A stretch of DNA of 64,000 nucleotides from Membranipora membranacea. Lineage: Eukaryota; Bryozoa; Gymnolaemata; Cheilostomatida; Membraniporidae. Each line of letters opens with the position of its first letter. Position 1 is the stretch's first letter. Positions 9,925 to 23,136 of this stretch are shown here, piece after piece. The notes under the pieces were generated by a model, which searched no databases, had not been told where the DNA came from, and was given only the letters and a program-made list of their open reading frames with translations. The position numbers and the translations under genes were made by a program. Location of the stretch: NCBI GenBank assembly GCA_914767715.1, contig OU612070.1:29190025-29254024 (forward strand), read 5' to 3'.

Positions 9925-12900
9925 TTAAGTCATCACTAAATTAGCTAAAATTAACTCTTGCTCGTCTAGTGTATAATTATGATTACCTCTAGCCTTGTGT
10001 ACAGTTTGTCCTATTTTATCACGTTTTTGTACAAGTCTGTGTCTCAGTTGTTTGATCTCTGGTTCTATCTCCTCTCTCTGTATAATATCGAGTTGTCCTC
10101 TCATGTCGATATAACACTGATAAGCCTCCTTACCATATAAGAAGTTAGCTGGATTTACTCCCCGAGGAATCTTAGCAGCAGGTATATATACATAGCCATT
10201 ATCTCCCTGATCTGGGTACTGAATCATCCTGTAATAGAGTGTCATATATATCCAACTACATCATGATAACAAGGTAGTATAACTATACCACTGGAGTAAG
10301 TAAGTTTACTGCGAGGTAAGTGAACTAATAGTCGGGGATCCCGGGGTCAAAATCCATGTTCAAAGTGTAAAAGCTGATACATTATTACATTATTTAGTAT
10401 AAGTGTTATATTTTTGTATTCCACCCTCAGAACAGGAATCACAAGGGGGGTTTTATGGAATTTTACTCATGTTAATCAGGGGGGACAACTTTTTCCATAA
10501 TCACCCTTTCAGAACATATCTTTAACTTGTGATAAAAGTTTTCAATATTTAGAGCTAATACTCTGGATATAGTTTCCTGATACCATTAGCTTTGCATAGA
10601 GATTAAAAATCATTTACCCAGATTGTTGATGTGCCGCCAATAGAGCAACGTCATGACATAACATTAATGTTTTGTGTTTGTCATCTTGAAAGTTTTTTTT
10701 CAATTATCTATGGGCTTGTCAGATAAACTGAAACAGCAGAAATTTTTATAAATGTCTAGAGAATGATAATTGAAAAATTTATTCAGCTATCTCTGATCAG
10801 TTGGAAATTATAATGAATTCAATCCGAGTATGCCCCTTTATGAATGGAGTGAATTGACGTAACGCTATACACTCATGATCGTATTGTGTGTAATTGTTGC
10901 AAATTCTAAGTGTTTAGCTGTCTTAAAAAAGGTCTACATTAACAGAAATCCAAGCTAGAGACACTCTGAACATTATCATATAATTTTAACTCATTTTCAG
11001 ACACAATTAACCTGTTTTTTACTACCCACAAAATTATTTAGATTTTCTTCTCCTTTTGTAACAGATGATTCACAACGGTACATTTAGATGTGTTATGTCT
11101 CAAAAGCAAATTCAGACAAAATTTTGTGACCAAGCTATACTTTCATCAACTTAAATCACTGAAATCAAGACAACATCACTCTAGATGCCTAGCTGGCAGA
11201 AGAGTCGTGCCTTGATTGTTGGACATAGGTTTAGCCTACATAATAGAATAACATTTTTCCATTTTACCATCCCGTGGGTAGGGGCGTCAGGTTAAGAGCA
11301 GTAACCGTTACCCATCCTACATTGGTGTATTGTTTAGTGCTTGGTCAGTTTCAGGTCCCGTATTGTACAGGGAATAAAGCTGTTAGAAAAGTAATTGCTA
11401 GTCATCAAGATGGATGGAGGTTCATTTGGAGACTAATTGATTCATAATCTCATCGTAGGATGCACAGAGGGAAAGCACATGTCTATTGCAGTAACAATCA
11501 GGCATACAGTTACAGGATAAAAAAACGCACCACATTTTGATCAAAATTGGCCATATAATAGCTTCATCAGTCTAGAACTGAGCCTCAAGTAGGAAATTCA
11601 ATCAATTACACTTTTGGTCATTTTTGGGTTCATTACACCAAGAAGATTTGTTTTTTTTTGCTGCCGAAAATTTAGAATTCCTGTTGTGCACAAGGGATGG
11701 TAATGGAAAAACCTGGGGCACTCACTGAATGATCGAAAGATGTACGACTCGCTATCCAATTTAATGTCCCAACTATCTTTTCATCTTCCTTACACCGCTG
11801 ATGGAAGGGTTATGGCATCCACTATATTTTATCTTCTGATGTTGGATCCACGCCACAGAAATTCCACAAATATTGTAGCAAACATTACGTACCTCCACAT
11901 TACCAGGCTTAAGTTGAGGTGAATCAATTTCAGAATGCTTTGATATAACAGAAACAAGATGGCCTACTCGAGTTTATAGCTTCGATTGGTCAAATATGAC
12001 ACTAACATCTGGCTCAGCATACCAACCCTACATACCAAATTCAGAGACACACTTGGCAATTACGGCTTAACACAGTCCATCTTTGAGCCTCTCCTCCTGG
12101 CAGAATAACACCCTTGTTGTCACGAATCTCAAGGCATGGACATCTATGTGTCCCAGAAGCAGTAATGACGCAGAGACTCGCATCCCTGGATTGACAAGCA
12201 ACTCCATGAGATTGAAGATGAACAGATTGAAAAAGAGGTGTAAAAGGCACAGTAGCCTTATTTAGTAAAGTAAGTAAGTAAATAAAGGTTAATTGTATCA
12301 CCTGCGGGCAAGTGGTCAAAAATGATGAGGAAACAACATCCGGAGTATGTCCACAGAATGTTTACTGATGAGGAACAGTCAAGAGGAATAGCCAAACAGA
12401 TTTTTGGCATATTTGACTGGCAGGCAAGGCAGAAGTTCAAAATAAACAATTCACGTCAGTATTCTCACATCCTTCAGACCCAATCCCATACCAATACCTC
12501 ACACTCGCCTCCAAGATGCCTGAAAACATCATTGCCCCTTAGGGCGAACAGAAACACCTAATATCCCTGAAAGTCAAATAGGCACCCGGACAAGATGGTA
12601 TTAGTACCAGAGTTCTCAAAAGAATGGCGGTCAGGTCTCCAGCCCTCAACCACCTTCCCTGAGGGCAAGCAACCCCTGGTAAATCCATTTTCAGATTCAG
12701 GTAACTCTGATTGCTGTTTTCTGGTTGACAAGCTTGTTCAATGTTCCAAGTTGTCTTATTCATAGAAGACTTCTTGTCTGGAAGAAAGCAGAGAGCATTG
12801 GGTGATTAGTGATGAATCATCAATGGCCGATGTGATATCAGTAGTACCCCTAAGATCAGTCATAGAATCTACTCTGTTCCAGTATTACATCAATGACTTA

Positions 12901-15900
12901 CCTTAAAACACTAAATGCATAGTCCGCTTATATGCAGATGACATCAGGGCTGTGCCCATGGGTTTTGAAGTGGTAGGGCCAGGCGGGATGGGTGCGGGAG
13001 GGGTGCTTCAGCGCCTTTCCGCCAGAGGGTAAGGGGGACCTCCCCCAGGAAACTATCAAAAATCAGAGGCAGTTTTGAGACATTCCAGTCCTTTTTGAGA
13101 AGAAAATTGACAAGAATTTGGCCACAGGGATCTTAGGGTTACAGGAAGGGACATCATTTAATCTCTACTGTGATCGACACTTAGAACTGAAAAAGAATCG
13201 GTAAACATTTATTATATAGTGTGGAACCAATTTAGAACATGCAATGTTCAGAGGCTGTTTGTTCAAGTTTGGCCAAAAGTATGTTTTAGGGCGGGCCATG
13301 ACGCTGAAGGATAGCTCACATGTATCAGTTCTTGATGTATTGATGAACTCTAAACCTCATAGCAAGCTGAAATTTGCCATTATAAAACAGCTTCATTGGT
13401 GCTTTATTGCTTCATTATCCATACATATGACACAAGGGGCCCCCTGATCACCTGTTATTGATAATCGTAAATAGAGTCATTGCGTATTTAAAACACTTAT
13501 GGCAATTTTAAGAGTTATTTTAAAAGTTGGAGTGCATTGGCCGCATGAAACTGTGTGAATGATGGTCTGGCCAACAGGCTTAAAGCTGTGCAAAGGAGGG
13601 CTGCAAGTCTTTTCTGCATAATGAGACGGAATAACAAAAAAACAAACACCACTGGTCTTTAGAACTCCAAAACTTCCCAAGCTCTCGGACGCAGATGTGA
13701 CCGCAGACTCAAAGTGTTTAGCCATTACCACGACGACAATGCTCGAGTACTTAGTAAGAACATCTCTCAAGATCAGCAAACCTCAGCAAGGCATCATTCT
13801 CATGAATATTTGCCTACTACCTCCCCCAAGTGTGCATCCAATAGTAATCGTTAGGCTTTTCAAATTTATTTACAGGATTGACCTGGACTGATTAACTGAG
13901 TATGACTTATAGGTTCCTTCAAGTCCAAGCTGGATAGGCTGGAGTTTGTAACCTGGTAACTGAACAGAGCTAGCAACTTTATTAACTCATGGTTTAGGTT
14001 GAGTGTATTTGTCTGACGTTTATATCTAACTGTTTTACTGTCCTAAATAATGTGTTAATTAGAATAGACCAAAGGCAAGCAAAATTGTATCATAGTATCT
14101 GTGGCAGCTCATTCATCTGCTTGTGTTCACCGATAGAATGGAATATTTCCTGTGCATCCCCAATTTTCTGTAACTTAAAGTGATATTGTCTTGATTTCAG
14201 TGATTAAAATTGATGAAAGTATAGCTTGATCGCACAATTTTGTCTGAATTGGTTAATGAGACATAACACATCGTAAATGCACCGTTGAGAATCATCTGTT
14301 ACGAATAGAAAACGAAACATAAATAATGATATATAGTAAAAAAACAGGTTAATTGTGTCTGAATAATGAGTTAGAATTATATGATATCGTTCAGAATGTC
14401 TCAAGCTTGGATTTCTGTTAATGTAGACTTTTGTTAAAACAGCTAAACACTTAGAATTTGCAACAATTACACACAATACGATCATGAGTGTATAGCGTTA
14501 CGTCAATTCACTCCATTCATAAAGGGGCATACTCGGATTGAATTCATTATAATTTCCAACTGATCAGAGATAGCTGAATAAATTTTTCAATTATCATTCT
14601 CTAGACATTTGTAAAAATTTCTGCTGATTCAGTTTATCGGACAAGCCCATAGATAATTGAAAAAAAAACTTTCAAGATGACAAACACAAAAAATTAATGT
14701 AATGTCATGACGTTGAGCTATTGGCAGCACATCAACAATCTGGGTAAATGATTTTTAATTTCTATGCAAAGCTAATGGTATCAGGAAACTATATCCAGAG
14801 TATTAGCTCTAAATATTGAAAACTTTTATCACAAGTTAAAGATATGTTCTGAAAAGTTGATTATGGAAAAAGTTGTCCCCCCTGACTAACATGAGTAAAA
14901 TTCCATAAAACCCCCCTTGTGATTCATGTTCTGAGGGTGGAATACAAAAATATAACACTTATACTAAATAATGTATGAAACTCAGCTTTTACACTTTGAA
15001 CATGGATTTTGACCCCGGGATCCCCGACTATAACGTAAGCAATCCTTTAAGGTTATGATACCAGTGTTGACCGATCTGGACATTGTATATACCGTTGGAA
15101 AGCTGCTGAGCTACTGATCGCTAATAGCTCATCAAAAACGTGATTGGATGACGTTGCTTCATTTCATTGGAGAAATGAGGCCGAAAAGGCTGTTTTTAGC
15201 AAAGTGGATGGCTGCGCTACATTGATTGCTACAAATTTCTAAACAGGTTACATTCATTCTTAGAGAAAAAGTTCATCCTAATTTTAGGTTGAAAATAATA
15301 TTTGATGAGCCCAAAATGGCTTTTTACGTCACGTCATAATGCGTGTTGTTTTTTAACTTTGATGATATAATGCAAAATTTTAAGCAACGATTTGAAACAG
15401 TTTGTATGTATTTGTCTTCCTCGAATTATACCACACAGAATGCCCAAAACAGCCAATTTAAGGGCCTTTTCAAGGTGTTTTTCGGCATTCTGTGCGGTAT
15501 AATTCGAGGAAAACTAAAACATAGTGCCATATTCTGTTGGCATTTCCTGTTTGTACCATGCTTAATCAAAGCGGCTTCGTATGGAAATGGAAATGCCTAC
15601 AGAATATGGCACTATGTTTTAGTCTTCCTCGAATTATACCACACAGAATGCCGAAAAACACCTTGAAAAGGCCCTTAAATTGGCTGTTTTGGGCATTCTG
15701 TGTGGTATAATTCGAGGAAGGCAAATACATACAAACTGTCTCAAATCGTTGCTTAAAATTTCGTATTATATCATTAAAGTTAAAAAACAACACGCATTAT
15801 GACGTGACGTAAAAAGCCATATAGGATCATCAAATATTATTTTCAACCTAAAATTAGGATGAACTATGTCTCTAAGAATGAATTTAACCTGTTTTGAACT

Positions 15901-18900
15901 TTCTAGTAATCAATGTAGCACAGCCATCCACTTTGCTAAAAACAGCCTTTTCGGCCTCATTTCTCCGACAAAATGACGCAACGTAATCCAATCACGTTTT
16001 TGATGAGTAATTAGCGATCAGTAGCTCAGCAGCTTTCCAACGGTATATAAAATGTCCAAATCGGTCAACGCTGGTATCATAACCTTAAAACGGCAGATGA
16101 TCTGCTGTATGTGTCGATTGGTGAAGGTTGAACAATGTCAGTGCTTGTATACTCATATAGTGCTGAGTATCTAACAAAAATATAAAATAATATAATGTGA
16201 TATAATATAACATGATATAATATACTATACAGGAGACTGCACACTTACATTGTTGCGTGGGATATCTGAGGCACCTGTCTTGTCCATTCTAAGTTCTCAA
16301 CTGTAAAGAAGAAAAGTCACTGCTGATCATACATTACTAACATTACTAACATTACTAACTGGCAAGCATTCTATTTATCACCAGCTAAAAGTATTTGTGG
16401 GTTATTTTACAGACAGACATTAGTCGGTCACAATACTTCATACTTACAGCCATATACCGGCTGACTGAACGTAGGGTTTTCCATCGAGTGAGGCTCTGAA
16501 ATAAACTTCCTTTTAGCCTCAAATTCTATAAGATTGCGGGAGGCGTTCCTGACATCCTTAACCTGCTGTCGATCTAATAACTGTTCACTGACTATCTCAC
16601 TGGAGTCCCACTTATCAAAACTTTCTTTGCTCTTCTGTAAATCATCATCAATAATTTAATCATCTGAATTAAGGCTTGGAGTCCTGTATATCATATGCCG
16701 GCAATAAAGCCGAGATATTCAACATGTTTGTATGAGGGCGTGGGGAGCGGGGTGGGCGTAGGGGTCAACCCTGGTAGACTTGTTTGTAGTGATATAATAG
16801 TATTGAAAGGAGGTGTGTTGAACCCACAAACGTCGCAAACGTCAAAACGTCGCAATCTAGCGTTCTACTAACGTCGCAATCCCAAAAACATCGTAACGAA
16901 CAGTTTTTATAACGTCCCAAACCCACAAACGTCACAATTTTTTAAATGTCGCAATAGCTCGAACCCACTAACGTCGCAAATGTTGCAACTCAATAGAAAT
17001 GCTGAGTTGTCTTCTCATTTGATGCAAATTGGTGATGATGATTTGTTGCGAGAAGTAGATAGGAGCATAGGATTTTCAAAGCACGGTGGGGCATTGAATA
17101 TCAATGTTATATATTGTTCTATGGATAATTGTTGAGTATTTTTCAGGTTATTTGAATCATTTTTTTCACTTCCTTTATTGTTACCTCAGAATCCATTAAT
17201 GCTGTCAAATAAGGGACGCTAATCAACATCTAGCACAGCTGTGGGCAACCTGCGGCCTTTTTGCCAGTGCGGCCTAATGGGTAATATTTTGCGGCCTAAT
17301 TGTGGCCTTATGCCTGTAAAACTTTTTATACATTAATTTTCATTCCCCTTTTTTTATGTGGAGAACCAAGTATGCATAGCACTCTGTAAGCTCAAAATAT
17401 TTCTAAATAGTGGGCGTGGCCATTCTGTATTATGCATGTAGCTTAGCTTCCCAGCCACTCTTACTACTTTATCAAGTTGTTGTCCTTTCGAAATAACACA
17501 AATCAATGACCTTTGGATGTTAAAATTACAAGTTTCTCTAACATTATAGAAATTTTGTTTTTACAAAACAGTCTCTGTGGACAAAAATTCCCTGTGACAA
17601 GTCCTCCTGCATTATGGCTGAAATGTTCCATATTGGATTCTACATTTCACAATCATTTGCGAAAATTTCCCTCCTTTGAGGTGAAAACTTTGGCAGGACA
17701 CGAAAAATATTAAAAAAATTTTTTTTCGCTCCGCGAAAATACTTCCTTCTCCATCAAAACAGTCCTGTATGAACTTTATTTACACTTTAACCCCTGGGAG
17801 GGCGCTACAGCACCCCTCTCGCACCCACCCTCCTCTTTGTCTTACACATGAAACATGGGGATACAGACATGTACACAATCAAATCATGAGGTAAAATGAC
17901 ATCACAAAACTCAAGAAGATTAGATAAACCAGTATTTCTCCTGAGTTGATGGTTTTTGCAACATACTGCAGTTCTTAGACATAAATCTGTTTTAGTTTTT
18001 ACACAAGTGGAAATGCCAAAATTGCTACTCCAGTTCCAATTTTATCCCTGAAAAATATGTTGCGGCCTTTTGAGTTGATCTGGCGTAAAATGTGGCCTTT
18101 TTCAAGAAAAGGTTGCCCACTTATGATCTAGCAGATATAGTGACATACCAATTGGTAGAGGATACGGATTTCAAAACACTATGGGAGTTGAAATATTGAG
18201 GATATTGTACCAATTATTTCTATCAGAGAAGAACTTTGAACTTCCTAGGATCCCTGCTAGGATCATGATAAAACTTGTTACCTCAGAATTCATTACTGCT
18301 ATCTTATACGGGATGCTTATCAAGATTTAGCGCAAGTAAGGCGAATATCTGCATACATGTCAAGCTTGAAATATACCGTCATGTTTGATATAGGCTATGC
18401 TTGAAGTATGCTTTTACACTACTTGGAATACCAGAAATGGGAAAAAAATATAAAATCATTTATACATGAACCGCTTCATCTCTCTATGACTTATCCTTTA
18501 TCTACTGACTAAGGAATTTTTACATCATTCCCAAGATGAAACTTCATGGGTTTCATAAAAATTTTATGCTAATAAAACCTAAACTGGACGCCATATGAAG
18601 CATTAGCATACAATAGGTGGCGATTTTAGAACATTGCATTGCGTAATGGCAATTGTGTTTTCATCACTCTGTAATCTATAGTGCTCGAGCAACTCCGAAC
18701 AAGATTTTGAGCTTGTCGTTTTCAATTTTTACAGCCCTATAAAAATAGGTTGTAGAATTAAATGCAGTTTGTAAACTCAAATCCTGGTCGAAGAAATTTG
18801 AGTTATGGACTGGGACCTTGACTGTGGACTGCAGGTCAATGATAGTGCAATTGAAAATTTACAGAATTTAATATTGCTTTGTGACCAAGGGGCTCATTGT

Positions 18901-21900
18901 TAATGGCGATGGTTATATAATATATGAGTTTCCCTATAAAATTCAAGTCAAATTCTATACTCTAAATTCTATATTCTATACTTTGGTTTGGGAATTCCAT
19001 AGAATGCATTATGGGTTCCGTTATCCTCTTAAATTTCATTGATTTGTTATTGTTTACTCTCTGAAATAGAAGTCTTCCAAGTGCTACATCCTGCAAGAGC
19101 ATGGAAAACAGTAGGCTGTCTTGACAAGCATTGCTAGAAGGAGAGGGAACCCCTCCGGCAAAGCTTGTCAAGACAGGGTAAGGAGCCAGCAGATTAATTT
19201 TTTGAGATATCGTGATTTGCTTGTTTAGTAATGAAATCAATTGATAAAATTTGCAGCTCAACTTTGTCTGGGTACCCAAAGACCATTATCCTAGCTCTAA
19301 AAAATTAACCTGATTTTTTCTATCTAGCCAGTAGGAGAAACAGTATCTACCTATTCTACCTCTACATACAGTGGGCTACCTACTACCTATGGTATGGAGG
19401 AAGGGTCAATGAATAAAATAAAAAAGAGCTAAGTAGATCTGCTGTAGCCATATTCTACTGATTATCCATTGTGTTAAATAAATCTAACATCGTCAGCCAG
19501 CGCCTATATCATATTTATATATATGTGTATGTATATAGGACAAAATATTCACATGGCACACATTATTGTCAAGGCACACAGGTTTTTGTTTCCATTGATC
19601 AAACTTCACAATAAACATGCTCAGGGCTCTCAGATGGTAGTTCATGTGCATTTGTTTGTAACCAGGGAGAACGGACTTACTGTCTACCGTAACATTTTAT
19701 TTCATAAGTAGGATGTAGAAAACATAGTAATGAGTTATCCTGTTTTAATTTATGAGGGAACAACTCCCATTGAAATGAAATTTTGACGACTTCAATCATT
19801 GGCTAAATCAAACATTAAGGTACATTACAAATTGGTATGTCACTATATCTGCTAGATGTTGGTTAGCATCCCTTTTATGGCAGCGTTAATGGATTCTGAG
19901 GTAACAATAAAGGAAGTGAAAAAAATGATTCAAATAACCTGAAAAATACTCAACAATTATCCATAGAACAATATATAACATTGATATTCAATGCCCCACC
20001 GTGCTTTGAAAATCCTATGCTCCTATCTACTTCTCCCAACAAATCATCATCACCAATTTGCATCAAATGAGAAGACAACTCGGCATTTCTGTTGGGTTGT
20101 GACATTTGCGACGTTAGTGGGTTCGAGCTATTGCGACGTTAAAAAACTTGCGACGTTTGTGGGTTTGCGACGTTTTTGGGATTGCGACCTTAGTGGAACG
20201 CTAGATTGCGACGTTTCAACGTTTGCAGGTTCAACAAGGTGGGACATTTTAGTAAGAATCAAAAAGTGCCTTTAATCCATAGACTTAATAAGTCTATGGA
20301 TTAATAAGTCTATGGATTAATCTTAAGTGATTCACTGATGGTCGCTACACATGGCAATTTATAAATTTTATAGATGAGCTAAAGATTCCGTGCCCAAACG
20401 ATTAATTTTTTTTACCATGGAAATCATTATCGCAGCGGCCATTCCTTCTTATGGCATTGTTTAATTTGTGTCGGCAAGTCATGTGACCTGAAAGGAGCCA
20501 GCAAAGCAAGTCGAAAAAATGAAATCTGGAAGGGAATTTTCCATCCGATTATATCTCGGCTAGCGCATACATTCTTGAGGTTTCACCAAATTATGGATAA
20601 CTAATGAGAAAGTTAGAACGGTGAACTGCAGAGGGAATTTATTGTTTAGAAGTTGATGGATCAAGCATTGAATTAAGTTAATCGGATAAAGTAGCCCATG
20701 CTAGGTTATCAGTAAAAACACCCCTAGGTTATCAGTAAAACACCCCTAGGTTATCAGTAAAACATCCTGCCGTAAAGTGTCTTGGCATGCATAGAATGCT
20801 AAAACATATTTAGCCACATAACATGACTAGCTCAAGTACGTGAAATCTGCCCATTTCCTTTTCTTTTTCTTCTTGACCTTAACCTGAGGAAGAAAAAAAG
20901 GAAAAAATGGCGTAGTCACATACCGAGACCCCAAACCCCACATATCGAGACCCTGTATGAAGTCACATACCGAGACCCTGTATGTAGTCACATACCGAGA
21001 CCCTGTATGAAGTCACATACCGAGACCCTGTATGAAGTCACATACCGAGACCCCAAACCCCAAACACCGAGACCCTGTATGAAGTCACATACCGAGACCC
21101 TGTATGAAGATGCATCTGAGGAACAGACAACTTCCACATTTTGTAATCGTTTGAACGATTATCGACTCGATTTAATCTAACTAACTCTAACTAATTCTCT
21201 CACATACTTTGCTTGTAGAGGCAAATCTCTTGAGTCTAGATCCGGGCTTAGATCCAGCTGCATCAACATAAACAATCTTATCGTCATCTCGCTCTAAATA
21301 CGGGGGCGCTACAGTGAAACAATATCTGAAGTCGTCATCATCTGGAACAGAGGCTAAATCCTTCATCATATCTTTGCTGAAAATAGGACATTAATTATAT
21401 AAAATAAGTGTATGTACAGGAGGATGGGTTAGGGCCAACCAGGGACGGTATATCCAACCCTCCCTGGGCCAACCACCCGTCAGCCATATATGTATGTCTG
21501 TCCATCAAATAAAGATTGCTGCATTATTAGAGACAATGCGCTTTGGTTTACAACATACACCTTGTTATTTTCAGGCACAATAAGCTGTAGAACAAAACCT
21601 TACATCACATTAAGTATATACAGATAGATGGCTATAATACTGATCTGATGGAGACGATAAACTTACTCGATATCAGTATAGAGTCTAACATCATCACTAC
21701 TCATCCTCCTACGGCCGAGTAACTTCTTATTTCTCTTCATAAGCTCAGACTTATTAGAGACCTTCGTCGGTTTCTCAGTTATCCAGAACTGCTGCTGCTG
21801 AGGTGCAGCGACACTTTTGGCCATCACGGAGCTTTCCTGAGTTTTAGACATATTTTTTTGATTTTTAGACCTGACTTCTTTTTGATTTTTAGACCTGACT

Positions 21901-21911
21901 TTTTTTTTCAT
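9925..21911 (-). CDS. Unrecognised charged protein, 318 aa, five exons
   Basis: Exons on the - strand: 21911-21667, 21376-21208, 16634-16448, 16300-16249, 10228-9925 (stop). All four junctions are in phase with canonical sites (donors GTAAGT, GTATGT, GTAAGT, GTAAGT; acceptors TTTTCAG, TTTACAG, TTTACAG, ATTACAG), giving 957 nt. This agreement is the main evidence that the gene is real. The product is hydrophilic, with no signal peptide or membrane segment: a basic N-terminus with QQQQF, an acidic VPDDDDFRYCF patch, SQPVYGFENLEWTRQVPQ, then PRGVNPANFLYGKEAYQCY and a helical Glu/Arg/Lys-rich C-terminus likely to form a coiled coil. I recognise no domain or family. The start could be 21911 or the Met at 21851 (298 aa). 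Introns 2 and 4 (4.6 and 6.0 kb) hold DNA transposons. LAS1L lies upstream on the same strand. Confidence 0.72.
12300..12960 (+). pseudogene. Decayed non-LTR retrotransposon fragment
   Basis: The frame at 12322-12561 encodes KQHPEYVHRMFTDEEQSRG, close to KRHAKYVHRLFTEESKTKG of the element on the - strand at 38.9-40.6 kb. Further on, 12834-12945 reads like the RT palm, with FQYYINDLP and RLYADDI (YADD at 12931-12942). Stops and frameshifts separate the blocks. Confidence 0.7.
12955..13445. repeat. Dispersed repeat, copy 1
   Basis: Resembles 26840-27560 in several ordered blocks: CAGTCCT..TTTGAGAAGAAA, GGCCACAGG, GAGGCTGT, CTGAAGGATA(A/G)CTCACATG and AGAGTCA(T/A)TGC. No coding signal. Family unknown. 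Confidence 0.6.
15047..16088. mobile_element. 1.03-kb near-perfect palindromic MITE, TTAA-flanked
   Basis: Arms of about 500 bp (from GGTTATGATACCAG at 15051 to CTGGTATCATAACC at 16084) fold around a centre near 15568. TTAA is present at both ends (15047-15050 and 16085-16088), the target duplication of piggyBac-type elements, though no transposase is present. Because it is palindromic, both strands show the same peptide ORF (15343-15666 and 15566-15793); this is not evidence for a gene. It lies 18 bp right of the 4.7-kb foldback element. Confidence 0.85.
16817..20235. mobile_element. 3.4-kb foldback element with ACGTCGCAA-rich arms
   Basis: Inverted arms of about 410 bp (16817-17235 with 18134-18155, and 19829-20235), starting GTTGAACCCACAAACGTCGC and ending with its diverged complement. 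The outer 170 bp repeat a short motif (ACGTCGCAA, AACCCACAAACGTC), like subterminal transposase-binding repeats. Flanks AAGGAGGTGT and AAGGTGGGAC resemble an imperfect 9-10-bp target duplication, which would fit Mutator-like elements; this is weak. No transposase ORF is visible in the interior. Located in an intron of the 318-aa gene and interrupted by a hAT element. Confidence 0.75.
17236..18125. mobile_element. Non-autonomous hAT element, 890 bp
   Basis: Flanked by the perfect 8-bp duplication ATCTAGCA (17228-17235 and 18126-18133), the hAT signature. Ends: CAGCTGTGGGCAACC on the left and GGTTGCCCACTTATG on the right, inverted with a few mismatches. Subterminal GCGGCCTTTTTG / GTGGCCTTTTTC are also related. 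No transposase ORF. It interrupts the left arm of the 3.4-kb foldback, so it is younger than it. Confidence 0.9.
20701..20764. repeat. ~22-bp tandem repeat, 3 copies
   Basis: Three units built on CCTAGGTTATCAGTAAAACA, in the intron of the 318-aa gene. Confidence 0.8.
20930..21110. repeat. 25-bp minisatellite, ~7 copies
   Basis: Unit CATACCGAGACCCTGTATGA plus AGTCA, with two deleted units. Read on the host gene's strand each full unit contains GTATGTGACTTCATACAG, which looks like a miniature intron. It lies about 100 bp inside the donor at 21207. Confidence 0.85.
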
Positions 21912-22264
21912 CTGAGAAGCTTACCCCCTGACGGTCTCTTGAGTTTTATCTCAGACTAAAATATAATTATATAAGATATGACGGGAACTGCTTTAACTCC
22001 TAAGCAACGTAACCAGACAACTGATTCAATCCGTTCTGTGGGTCAATGTAAGTGGGCTGCTTGTAAACTCTACTAGGTAGCCAAGGGCCACTCCTTGTTG
22101 TGTCTGGTTAAATAATCTCATTATTAATGTGAGTAAATATTTGTAGAGTAGGGTGTAAGATTCCTATAAAATAAGGATTCAACTGTACGATTGCTTCCTA
22201 ATTCCAAAAATTTCTGTGACAATAATTACTACTCAACATGAGCTGATATATGGAGATTACTCAC

Positions 22265-22340
22265 CCTCTAAATCTAAGATAACTGTCTGCTTTCTTAAGC
22301 GAGGGACAAAGACAGCATCACCCACAACGCAATGACTAAC
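22265..22340 (-). other. Possible 5' UTR exon of the 318-aa gene
   Basis: On the - strand, sequence up to 22265 ends in a strong donor (AG before GGTGAGTAAT), and the next acceptor (CTTCTCAG, 21912) directly precedes the ATG at 21911. The stretch includes a short ATG-to-TAA reading frame, so it would be a leader exon. The upstream limit is a guess. Confidence 0.4.
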
Positions 22341-22344
22341 TGAA

Positions 22345-23110
22345 CGGTCAATGATCGATCGACATGATTGAATCATGTTATGATTGTATAACGTAATATA
22401 ATAGCGATAGTACAATGTAATCTCACTGCTATAGCGTGATAAATTTTCATGGCAGCATCACCATGATAGTAATACCTGCCCAGAAAGTTTCCAAGCCTGG
22501 AGAAAATAACCAATTTAGAAACCGCTATAACATTACAAAATCGTTTCGATAGTAACATATTGATACACCTGCAATTATTATTTAAATATTTTAATATTTC
22601 TGTATAATGATAAGTATAATTATGTCTAAAAAAGGTCCAGCAACGATTCGTCATTCATCGAACGTGACTCAAATAGAATTCAGACATAACCTCATTCATG
22701 TTATCAAACTTCAGACAATTCCTCACAGTAACATATAATGAGCAAAAACCTAAAATACATCAATATATATATCCTGATAATGATGGACATGATGTTATGT
22801 GTTTAATGTTGTTATTGCCGAGGGGAGTTCTGATTCTGAGTTTTCATTCCAGGGAATCTCATGACTCAACCTCTCAACTCACGATATAATTAATACCAGA
22901 ATCACAAACTCACTAGGACTCTATTACTTCATATGACTAGTTTGAGGCTCAACTTGGCTTTAACAGATTGGTTGGAGCTTGGACTTGAATTTTTCTATAT
23001 CAGATGCTTTCCATTCCATATTCTCATGAACATCAGCACCTCTACTTCCCAAGTCGTCAGAGTCACTAAAACTAGAGTTTTATTTGGTAGTAGATTTTCG
23101 TATTCATTAT
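22345..23110. other. Intergenic, no feature
   Basis: Between the presumed start of the 318-aa gene and the first minisatellite. Short ORFs only; presumably contains that gene's promoter, but no motif is convincing. Confidence 0.5.
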
Positions 23111-23136
23111 TACCATTAAGAAGCAGTAAAAACCTA

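Larger units (their letters stand above)
10331..15028. mobile_element. 4.7-kb foldback DNA element with ~850-bp inverted arms
   Basis: Arms 10331-11181 and 14180-15028 are near-identical reverse complements, with termini GTCGGGGATCCCGGGG / CCCCGGGATCCCCGAC. It is flanked by TA on both sides (10329-10330 and 15029-15030), compatible with a TA target duplication. The 3-kb interior has no transposase I recognise but holds a decayed RT fragment and a dispersed repeat, so it is non-autonomous or a composite. It sits in the last intron of the 318-aa gene. Confidence 0.85.

Noticed and set aside
15343-15793. Identical peptides on both strands
   Set aside because: Consequence of a palindromic MITE, not a conserved gene pair.
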